Shown one piece after another: positions 55,295 through 62,760 of a stretch of DNA of 64,000 nt. The number at the start of each line of letters is the position of its first letter. Within the stretch, counting starts at the first letter, position 1. The notes beneath the pieces are model-generated. The model was not told where the DNA came from. It worked only from the letters and a program-made list of their open reading frames with translations, and did not search any database. The position numbers and the translations under genes are program-made. Source of the DNA: an uncultured Bacteroides sp. (GTDB taxonomy: Bacteria; Bacteroidota; Bacteroidia; Bacteroidales; Bacteroidaceae); the NCBI GenBank assembly GCA_949294185.1, contig CASFGA010000006.1:62001-126000 (forward strand), read 5' to 3'.

Positions 55295-55386
55295 GATTTT
55301 TTTCATTTATAATTTATACTGACAAGAGCTTTATATAAGCGGAGAAATGTTTGTCGTTTCCTGGCATTGTATAGCGGGATATCCGT

Positions 55387-56169
55387 TTATTTCTCTTCTT
55401 CCAATATTTTTCTGATGGCCGGATAGTGTTCCAGTATCTTGTCGAGTGCCTTCCGGTTGCGGTCGTCCGCCGGATTGAGGTTGACGCTCATGAGGGAATA
55501 CTGATGCGGCTTTCCCACTCCCTTGGCCGTGCGCTGTCCGTTAGGGAGCGGAACCACGTAAGTGCCCTTTGATACGGCCGCCGCCCAGAACCAGATGTCA
55601 TCGTTTGTAGGAGCAAGCTTCATGAAGATTGCGGGGTCGAGCATTTTCTCGTCCAGCGAATGGGGCGGATACAATACTCCCCCTACGCCTGTCTGCATGG
55701 CAAGGCGCGTAAGGTGAATCCTTTTGAAGATAAAGTCATACCATTTGAACTTTCTCCACTTGCAGTAGGGAGCGTCCAACCTGACTTTTCTTACGCGGTG
55801 CGCAAGGATGGCATCGGGCAGACGCTTGTGCAGCTGCATCAGGTCACGCAAAAGGTTGGGGGGATAGCAGATATCGTCGTCGATGGTTACGATGATGTCG
55901 TCGGGAAAGTCCCTCAGTGCCGGAATCAGCTTCTTGTATGAGCGTATTTCAGCCGGGTCGAATCTTACTTCAAAGAGGGGGCTCTCTGCTTTGAGGGCTT
56001 CAAGCTCCGGCGGAAGCGTTCCGTCGGGAAATTTCTGCGCATCAAGATAGAGCACTACCTTGTCGGGCGGCAGCGAGCCCTTTAAGACAGAACGTATGGC
56101 CTGCACCGCATAGGGGATTGCTGCCGGAAACGAGGTCAGCGATACGATTATTTTTTGTGTGCCGTTCAT
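55387..56169 (-). CDS. GT-A-type glycosyltransferase, paralogue 1
   Basis: This 260-residue protein starts MNGTQKIIVSLTSFPAAIPY. It has a GT-A-like nucleotide-sugar fold with the metal motif VTIDDDICYPPNLLRDL near 105, then KWRKFKWYDFIFKRIHLTRL and TGVGGVLYPPHSL, and NDDIWFWAAAVSKG near 190. The frame is open far upstream, but that part overlaps the preceding gene. The ATG at 56169 overlaps its TGA (ATGA), a clear coupled start. No membrane helix. The family is not assigned beyond GT-A. Confidence 0.85.
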   Translation of the reverse strand: MNGTQKIIVSLTSFPAAIPYAVQAIRSVLKGSLPPDKVVLYLDAQKFPDGTLPPELEALKAESPLFEVRFDPAEIRSYKKLIPALRDFPDDIIVTIDDDICYPPNLLRDLMQLHKRLPDAILAHRVRKVRLDAPYCKWRKFKWYDFIFKRIHLTRLAMQTGVGGVLYPPHSLDEKMLDPAIFMKLAPTNDDIWFWAAAVSKGTYVVPLPNGQRTAKGVGKPHQYSLMSVNLNPADDRNRKALDKILEHYPAIRKILEEEK

Positions 56170-56981
56170 AAGTCTTCCGATTTGTCCGTATGTATTTCGT
56201 AGCCGATCCGTCGGCCGATGGCGGGATAGCGCTCGACAATCGCCCTTAGCGCGGCGGCATTCCGGTCGGTTCCCGCCTTGAAGTTGGATGTTTTCAGCGA
56301 CAGTTCGCGCGGTTTTCCCACTCCCCGCGGCTTGTTGTGCCCGAAGGGGACAGGTATGACGGGAATGCCGTTGGCCGCCGCCGCCGCCCAAAACCAGATG
56401 TCGTCGGTCGTCGGGGCGATTTGAGTGAACAAATCCTCGTCGAGCATGTCCGTCTTCAGGCAGTGAGGCGGATAAAGCACACCTCCCACGCCGGTCTGTA
56501 TGTTTTTGAAGCCGGAATGGATTCTTTTGAACACGAAGTCATACCATCTGTATTTGCTCCACCGGCGGTAAGGCTTGCCCGGTTTCATGCGTTTGGCGCG
56601 GTGGGCCAGCACTGCGTCCGGCATCTGCTCGTGCAGGCGCAGCAGGTCGCGCAGCATGTGGCGGTGGTAAGCCACATCATCGTCGGTCGTTACGATGACG
56701 GCGTCGGGGAAATCCTGCAGGGCGGGAATCAGTTTCCGGTACGAACGAATGTCTCTGTCGTAGTTCCGTATTTCGAAAACCGGATTTTCTTCGGCCATCC
56801 TCAGAAGCTCGTCCGGGATTCCCTTCTCGCCGAACTGTGAAAAGGTGAGATAGAGCACCAGTTTGTCGGGAAGGACAGAGCCGTCCAGCAGCGACCGGAT
56901 GGCTCGGGCGGCGTAGGATATGGCTGCCGGAAAAGATGTCAGGGATATGATGACTTTCTGTCGGGGATTGTTCGTGTTCAT
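56166..56981 (-). CDS. GT-A-type glycosyltransferase, paralogue 2
   Basis: This 271-residue protein starts MNTNNPRQKVIISLTSFPAA (ATG 56981), with the metal motif VTTDDDVAYHRHMLRDL, then WSKYRWYDFVFKRIHSGF, TGVGGVLYPPHCL and DDIWFWAAAAANG. It is a clear tandem paralogue of the downstream gene, at roughly half identity by eye. It is first in the minus-strand operon; the open frame upstream of 56981 has no coding look. It overlaps the next gene by four bases. Confidence 0.85.
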   Translation of the reverse strand: MNTNNPRQKVIISLTSFPAAISYAARAIRSLLDGSVLPDKLVLYLTFSQFGEKGIPDELLRMAEENPVFEIRNYDRDIRSYRKLIPALQDFPDAVIVTTDDDVAYHRHMLRDLLRLHEQMPDAVLAHRAKRMKPGKPYRRWSKYRWYDFVFKRIHSGFKNIQTGVGGVLYPPHCLKTDMLDEDLFTQIAPTTDDIWFWAAAAANGIPVIPVPFGHNKPRGVGKPRELSLKTSNFKAGTDRNAAALRAIVERYPAIGRRIGYEIHTDKSEDL

Positions 56982-57189
56982 ATTCTTTACAACATTTGTT
57001 CTTGCCTGAGATACATGACAAAGATAGGGAATCTCGTTGGAATAATCGAATAAAATCGGAAGATTAATGCGGCCGGATTGAGAGGTGCGGCCGTCTTTTG
57101 TCGTCGTTTGCTGCATGGCCGCATCCATGACATTTGTCGGAAAATGGCTTGTGGACTTTCGGCATTGCGGCGTGCCGCGGTGAAAACCG

Positions 57190-57299
57190 CATTTCAACGC
57201 TCCGTAATTTCTTTGTGACAGGATGAAAATCTGTTTTTCCCGGGATGAAAAAATGATGAAGCTTTGGGCAGAGATCTTTTCTTCGGCTTCTGCTTTCTG
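57190..57299. repeat. 22-nt-step hairpin array H upstream of the second susC (2 strong, 3 weak units)
   Basis: Strong units at 57212 (TTTGTG, ACAG, GATGAA, AATCTG) and 57234 (TTTTTC, CCGG, GATGAA, AAAATG); weaker ones on register at 57190, 57256 and 57278. A separate pair with GTCAAG at 57373 and 57394 (21-nt step) lies nearer the gene. The rest of the 56982-57498 gap shows no gene, and I found no good -7/-33 pair for susC. Confidence 0.5.
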
Positions 57300-57498
57300 A
57301 ATGTGTGCGCAAACTTCCGGTTGCGTCGGGACATAAGAGGATAAACCTTTTTATGGGGAGGATTAATCCGCAGTCAAGAAAAATCCTCTTCGTGTCAAGG
57401 AAAATATTCTCTCAGCAGTTTCTTTGTTTTTAATTTTACGAAAATCCGAAAAGGATAAGCAAAATCTTTGTTTAATTAAAATCTTTAATGTTATGCTT

Positions 57499-60400
57499 AT
57501 GAAAAAGGCCTCTTTCACATCTCGAAGTATTGAGGTGAGGCGCATTCTTTCCCTATGTTGCGCCCTATTCTGTTCGCTTTGCCTTTTTGCACAAAGCAAG
57601 GAGGTTACAGGTAAGGTTACGGATATGGCAGGCGAGCCTATCATCGGAGCCAATGTATTGGAAAAGGGAACTACCAATGGAGTCATCACTGACTTGGACG
57701 GAAATTTCTCCTTGACAGTATCTTCTTCCGCTGTCCTACAGTTCTCTTACATCGGTTATGCGCCGCAGGAAGTTTCTGTTGCGGGCAAGAATATTATTAA
57801 TGTGCAGATGAAGGAAGATGCGGAAGTTATCGACGAGGTTATCGTTGTGGGATACGGTTCGCAGAAAAAGGAGACTCTGACCGGTTCGGTAGCCAATATC
57901 CGCGGCGAGGAAATAGCCAAAAGTCCGGCGGCCAATGTATCTTCTTCGTTGACCGGCAAGCTTCCGGGATTAATCGTTAACCAGCGTAGCGGTGAGCCGG
58001 GGCGTGACGACCCGAATATCGTTATCCGCGGTTTCGGAACCTTCGGTGACAGTTCTCCGCTGATTATCATCGACGGCGTGGAGCGCGATAACATGAGCCG
58101 CATCAACCCGGAGGATATCGAAAGTCTGTCTGTGCTGAAAGACGCTTCGGCCGCCATTTACGGTGCGCGTGCCGCGAACGGAGTCATCCTGATTACGACC
58201 AAGAAAGGAAAGATAGGCAAGCCCGAGTTCTCTTTTGACATGAACGTAGCCTTTTCTTCTCCGACGGTGAGACCGGACATGCTTGATGCGGCTACTTTTG
58301 CCCAGGTCTATAATGAAGGCGACTACTACCGGAAAGGTCGTCCGGCCGATTACACGCCGGTTTATTCCGATGAGGTAATCCAGAAATACCGCGACGGTTC
58401 AGACCCTGTACTCTATCCGAATACGGATTGGGTGGGCGAGACACTGCGTCCTTTCTCTCTGCAAACCCGGAGCAGCCTGCAGGTTACCGGAGGTACGGAG
58501 GCGGTGCGCTATCTGTTGTCTTTCGGTGCGCTGACACAGGGCCCGGGATATTACTATCAGAAAGAGCGGAATCGCCAGTATACCTTCCGGGCAAACGTGA
58601 ATGTTGATTTGTCGAAAAACTTGACATTCGGCGCCAATATCAGTGCCATCATCAATGATCAGGTTCACTCGCCTATAGCAACGTGGATTAACTTTACGAA
58701 CATCTTGCAGTCCAGTCCCCTTCTGGTGGCCCGTTATCCTAACGGACTGTTGGCGGGAGGGCGTATGGGCGAAAGTCCTTTGCTGTTGGACCAACGGGGA
58801 ACCGACAAGATAAAAAGTTCGCCGATGTATTCCACGTTCACGTTGGAATATAAAGTGCCTTGGGTAAAAGGCTTGAAAGTGGAAGGTTCATTCAACTATG
58901 ACATCAACAATCAGTTTGAAAAACTGTGGGAGTTGCCTTATTATTATTACGACTACAATACTTCAACCCAAGAATACGAGCGCAAACAGGGAACAGGTAT
59001 GGCTTCTGCCGCGCTAACCGATACCTACAGCCGTTGGACAACCATGCTGTATAACTACCGCATCTCTTACGATAACCAGTTCGGCAAGCACCATGTGGCC
59101 GCGATGCTCGGACAGGAACAGCAGATCAATACCTATTCGTATGCGATGGCCTACAGAAAGAATTTCCTGAGTTCGTCAATCGACCAGATTAATGTCGGCA
59201 GCTCGTCGGCGGAGGACAAGAACAATGGAGGTAGCGAGACACGTACCGCCCGCAACAACTTCTTTGGCCGCTTCAATTATGACTATGCCGGAAAATATTT
59301 GGTTGAGTTGCTGTTCCGTTATGACGGTTCGCAGAATTTCCCGGTCGGCAAGCGTTACGGATTTTTCCCGGCAGGTTCCGTCGGTTGGCGTATGTCTGAA
59401 GAGTCCTTTATCAAGGATAATGTGGACTTTATCGACCAACTGAAGCTGCGGTTGTCCGTGGGTCAGATCGGAAATGACAAGGTAGACGCTTACCAGTATC
59501 TGCAGTCTTATTCCTTTGGCGGCAACTATGTGTTCGGAACATCCGATGCTGCGGGCATTTATGCCAATATCATGCCGAATCCTAATATAACCTGGGAGAA
59601 GAGTACAAAGTTCGATGTCGGCTTCGACGCTACTTTATGGAACGGTTTGCTAGGCGCAGAATTCACTTATTTCCGTGAGAGAAGAACGGATTTGCTGACT
59701 GCGCGCAATCTTTCCGTCCCGAACACATTAGGCTTTTCCGGCCTTCCCGATGAGAATATAGGCGAAGTAAAAAATCATGGTGTGGAATTGCGCCTGACGC
59801 ATCGCCGCAATATGGAGGAGTTTTCATACAGTCTGGAATACAATATGTCTTATGCAAAGAATGAGATTGTATTCATGGATGAGACTCCGAATGCAGAGGA
59901 ATACCAGAATCAGACAGGACATCCGGTAGGTGCCGGCCTTTATTACAAGTCGGATGGTATATTCAATACGGAGGAAGAGCTTAATTCTTATCCTCACGCT
60001 TCCGGTACACAAGTGGGAGATATCAAGATTGTAGACCTGAACAATGACGGTGTAATCGATTCGGATGACCAGTACAGATTTGATTATTCCTCCACTCCGC
60101 GCTTCGTTTTCGGCCTCGGCGGTTCGTTCCAGTATAAGGATTTCGACCTTAGCATCTTTTTCCAGGGACAGACCGGAGCATACAACTACGACTCTGAATT
60201 CCTCCAACTGGGAGGTTCAGACCCGAAGAATTCTTTTACGGCCCGTGCAAAAGACCGTTGGACGGTGGACAATCCCAACGGGACTATGCCCCGTGCAGAC
60301 GCTTATCAGTTGGGAAGTACGGATTTCTTCCTGTATGACGCGACTTTCATACGCCTGAAGACTCTGGAGTTAGGATATACGCTTCCTGCTTCATGGGCTT

Positions 60401-60558
60401 CCCGCCTGCATCTCAATAGTCTGAGAGTGTATGTAAGCGGATTCAATGTCTTGACCTGGGCGAAAGAAATCAAATGGACTGACCCGGAAATCAGCGGATA
60501 TTCTCTTTATTATCCGCAGCAACGGGTATTTAATGTTGGTTTAAGTCTTAAATTCTAA
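57499..60558 (+). CDS. SusC/RagA-type TonB-dependent transporter, second locus
   Basis: Complete at 1019 residues. The ATG at 57499 (MKKASFTSRS) is preferred over earlier in-frame ATGs at 57424 and 57493; it leaves a signal peptide with the hydrophobic core ILSLCCALFCSLCLFA, cut after AQS. A carboxypeptidase-regulatory-like domain (KEVTGKVTDMAGEPIIGANV, about 33-115), the EVIDEVIVVGYG segment, and a plug with SLTGKLPGLIV, VLKDASAAIYGARAANGV follow. The barrel ends in RVFNVGLSLKF. There is no N-terminal STN domain, so no direct FecR-type signalling. susD follows after 10 nt. The substrate is probably arabinose-containing, from the GH51 gene downstream. Confidence 0.96.
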   Translation: MKKASFTSRSIEVRRILSLCCALFCSLCLFAQSKEVTGKVTDMAGEPIIGANVLEKGTTNGVITDLDGNFSLTVSSSAVLQFSYIGYAPQEVSVAGKNIINVQMKEDAEVIDEVIVVGYGSQKKETLTGSVANIRGEEIAKSPAANVSSSLTGKLPGLIVNQRSGEPGRDDPNIVIRGFGTFGDSSPLIIIDGVERDNMSRINPEDIESLSVLKDASAAIYGARAANGVILITTKKGKIGKPEFSFDMNVAFSSPTVRPDMLDAATFAQVYNEGDYYRKGRPADYTPVYSDEVIQKYRDGSDPVLYPNTDWVGETLRPFSLQTRSSLQVTGGTEAVRYLLSFGALTQGPGYYYQKERNRQYTFRANVNVDLSKNLTFGANISAIINDQVHSPIATWINFTNILQSSPLLVARYPNGLLAGGRMGESPLLLDQRGTDKIKSSPMYSTFTLEYKVPWVKGLKVEGSFNYDINNQFEKLWELPYYYYDYNTSTQEYERKQGTGMASAALTDTYSRWTTMLYNYRISYDNQFGKHHVAAMLGQEQQINTYSYAMAYRKNFLSSSIDQINVGSSSAEDKNNGGSETRTARNNFFGRFNYDYAGKYLVELLFRYDGSQNFPVGKRYGFFPAGSVGWRMSEESFIKDNVDFIDQLKLRLSVGQIGNDKVDAYQYLQSYSFGGNYVFGTSDAAGIYANIMPNPNITWEKSTKFDVGFDATLWNGLLGAEFTYFRERRTDLLTARNLSVPNTLGFSGLPDENIGEVKNHGVELRLTHRRNMEEFSYSLEYNMSYAKNEIVFMDETPNAEEYQNQTGHPVGAGLYYKSDGIFNTEEELNSYPHASGTQVGDIKIVDLNNDGVIDSDDQYRFDYSSTPRFVFGLGGSFQYKDFDLSIFFQGQTGAYNYDSEFLQLGGSDPKNSFTARAKDRWTVDNPNGTMPRADAYQLGSTDFFLYDATFIRLKTLELGYTLPASWASRLHLNSLRVYVSGFNVLTWAKEIKWTDPEISGYSLYYPQQRVFNVGLSLKF

Positions 60559-60568
60559 AAATGTGGCT

Positions 60569-62275
60569 ATGAAAAAGATATTTTTACTGGCTTCGTTGGC
60601 ATTGGCTCTTACGGCCTGCGACGATATATTGGACATTACTCCCAAAGACCGCCTGTCTGAAGATGTGGTATGGAGTGATGAGAGTTTGATAAAGGCGTAT
60701 CATTCTAACTTGTATACCTGCCTGCCGCATGGATTCTGCGCGAATATGCAGTCGAAGGCGACGGACGAAGTTTATAATGCAAAGTCCGGAGGAATTGAAA
60801 TCATTGCTCTCGGTACGCTTACCCCGGACAACGTGACGAACCTGCGTTCCACCGAATGGCATGGCGGGGGCAACCTGTATGTTTGGGACAGTGCTTTCCA
60901 GAATATCCGGAAGATAAACATTTTTCTCGAAAAGATGGAGACAATAGATATTACGGACAAGGAGCGTTTGGTGGCTGAAGCCAAGTTCTTGCGCGCTTAT
61001 ATCTATTTTATGCTGATTGCCCGCTTTGGAGAAGCTCCGATTGTCACGCAGTCTTACGAGATGGGAACGGATGTCAAGTTCACAAGTAATTCCTTTGATG
61101 AATGTGTAAAGTTTATAGAAGATAATATTGCTGAAGCTATGCCCGCATTGCCGGACACGTATGCCACTACCGACGCCAACTTTGGCCGGGCAACCAAGGC
61201 GGCTTGTCAGGCTCTGCTGTCGCGAACTTATCTTTACGCCGCTTCTCCTCTTTTCAACCCGACCAACGACCGGACAAAATGGGAGAAGGCATCGCAGGCA
61301 GCCAAGACCTTTATCGACACCTACAAGCAGTTTGATCTTTATCCGGACTACGAGTCTTGCTTCAACCAGCCGAGCGGAACGGACAATAAGGAGATTATCT
61401 TCGCAAGAAACTTTACGACGACCAACGGACACCAGGCTCCGATGAACAATCTGAGCCGGCGTTATGGTGGATACGGCGGATGGTGGGGCGGCAACGGCCC
61501 TTCCCAGAACTTGGTAGACGATTATGAGATGCAGGCAACAGGCGAGCCGGCCTTTGTATGGAATAACGGAGTGAAGAGTGTAAATCCGGCTTCAGGTTAT
61601 GATCCGCAGCATCCGTATGAGGGAAGAGACCCGCGCTTCTATGCTACCATTATCTATGACGGGGCCAAATATCATGGAGATACTTTTGAAATGTGGGTTT
61701 CTGAGGATGGCACGAGCTGGGGAATCGACAATTACCGCCAGAGCGGTGACAATCCGATGGGAAATTATGTGCTGCGCAAGTTTATGCCGGACGAGAACAC
61801 GACATTGAGCTGGCAGACCACCTATACGATACCGTGGATATTCTTCCGCTTGGGCGAGATTTATCTGAACTATGCTGAGGCGGAGTTTGAATTGGGGCAT
61901 GAAGATGTCTGCCGGACTTATCTGAACAAGGTTCGCGAGCGCGTCAGCATGCCGGATATCCCCGCCACAGTGACGGGAGAGGATTTGAAAAAACGTATTT
62001 ACAATGAGCGTCGGGTGGAACTGGCCTTTGAGGAGCACCGTTATTTCGACCTCCGCAGATGGAAACTGGCGATGGAAATCGAAAACCGGCCTATTTACGG
62101 CGTGACTATCACCAAGGATACAGGGAATCCGGATGAGAATACAAACAAGGCTTACAAGGACGAACTGTTGCTGGAGCGTGTGTTCAAGCCGGAAATGTAC
62201 CTGCTTCCGATTGCTACGGACGAGATCCGGAAAAATGACGGAAAGCTGTTGCAGACTCCGACATGGAGGGAATAG
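60569..62275 (+). CDS. SusD/RagB family glycan-binding lipoprotein, second locus
   Basis: 568 residues from the ATG at 60569 (MKKIFLLASLALALTACDD, lipobox TAC); an in-frame GTG six bases earlier is possible. SusD hallmarks include VAEAKFLRAYIYFMLIARFG near 138 and the C-terminal RIYNERRVELAFEEHRYFDL, then ending KLLQTPTWRE. A glycine/tryptophan-rich stretch (RRYGGYGGWWGGNG, about 294-307) may help bind sugar rings. It is the partner of the SusC gene 10 nt upstream. Confidence 0.96.
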   Translation: MKKIFLLASLALALTACDDILDITPKDRLSEDVVWSDESLIKAYHSNLYTCLPHGFCANMQSKATDEVYNAKSGGIEIIALGTLTPDNVTNLRSTEWHGGGNLYVWDSAFQNIRKINIFLEKMETIDITDKERLVAEAKFLRAYIYFMLIARFGEAPIVTQSYEMGTDVKFTSNSFDECVKFIEDNIAEAMPALPDTYATTDANFGRATKAACQALLSRTYLYAASPLFNPTNDRTKWEKASQAAKTFIDTYKQFDLYPDYESCFNQPSGTDNKEIIFARNFTTTNGHQAPMNNLSRRYGGYGGWWGGNGPSQNLVDDYEMQATGEPAFVWNNGVKSVNPASGYDPQHPYEGRDPRFYATIIYDGAKYHGDTFEMWVSEDGTSWGIDNYRQSGDNPMGNYVLRKFMPDENTTLSWQTTYTIPWIFFRLGEIYLNYAEAEFELGHEDVCRTYLNKVRERVSMPDIPATVTGEDLKKRIYNERRVELAFEEHRYFDLRRWKLAMEIENRPIYGVTITKDTGNPDENTNKAYKDELLLERVFKPEMYLLPIATDEIRKNDGKLLQTPTWRE

Positions 62276-62361
62276 ACCGTTTTCGGCGGCAAGTGGCGGA
62301 CTGCTCCGCCGGTTTAGGAGATTTGTAGGTTAATGATACCGGTTTTTGATAGCGATGGCAG

Positions 62362-62400
62362 GCGTGAGGGGAGTGTGCTCTCCTCACGCTTTGCCTTTTA
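62362..62400 (+). terminator. rho-independent terminator after the second susD
   Basis: The stem GCGTGAGG (62362-62369) with CCTCACGC (62382-62389), extended by a G-T pair and GAG/CTC around a TGTG loop, is followed by TTTGCCTTTT. It separates susCD from the GH51 gene. Confidence 0.85.
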
Positions 62401-62450
62401 AGGCTTTCGGTGGGGCGGGGAGTTTTTGCCTTGTATATGACTTTGCCGGA

Positions 62451-62582
62451 TTTTGTCCGGCTTGAATCGGATTTTTCTTTAGGGGAAAAAGTTTTTTTCT
62501 TCCTTTCAAATGCGGATTTGCTTATGGCATCCGGAGTTTGGATTGTTCTGAAGGATAAGATTAGTCCGGCCTTTTAGGGGAA
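62451..62582. repeat. 22-nt-step hairpin array I (5-6 units) upstream of the second GH51 gene
   Basis: Units start at 62451, 62473, 62495, 62517, 62539 and 62561 with an exact 22-nt step. The best are TTTTGT-CCGG-CTTGAA-TCGGAT, TTTTCT-TTAG-GGGAAA-AAGTTT and TTTTCT-TCCT-TTCAAA-TGCGGA. With the inverted repeat below, it occupies the 62276-62760 gap, in which I see no gene. Confidence 0.5.
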
Positions 62583-62635
62583 AATGAGCTTCGGATGCGA
62601 TTGAAATGGGATGAAGCGTGCTTGAAGCCATGTGG

Positions 62636-62700
62636 ATAATGTTCTTTTAAAGGAGGATTTTTCTTTACGAAAGAATTGTCCTCCTTTAAAAGAACATTAT
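62636..62700. repeat. perfect 22-bp inverted repeat with 21-nt loop
   Basis: The left arm (62636-62657, starting ATAATGTTCTTTT) and right arm (62679-62700, ending AAAAGAACATTAT) are exact complements over 22 bp. The loop has its own TTCTTT/AAAGAA stem. It ends 60 nt before the GH51 ATG. There is no T-run after it, so it is not a normal terminator. It could be a regulator site, a cruciform or an mRNA-stabilising stem; the arms contain AGGAGG and its complement. Confidence 0.7.
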
Positions 62701-62760
62701 ATGCTTTGGTTTCTCTGTTTCTTGCTACGTTTGTTCCGACGATTAAAATTTGTAATGCCT

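Noticed and set aside
57064..57312. 82-codon frame on the minus strand before susC
   Set aside because: It overlaps array H, lacks a ribosome-binding site, and is low in hydrophobic core residues.
62636..62700. Inverted repeat as an invertible promoter switch
   Set aside because: The arms are only 21 nt apart; known Bacteroides invertible promoters flank a promoter of about 100-200 bp, and no recombinase gene is nearby.
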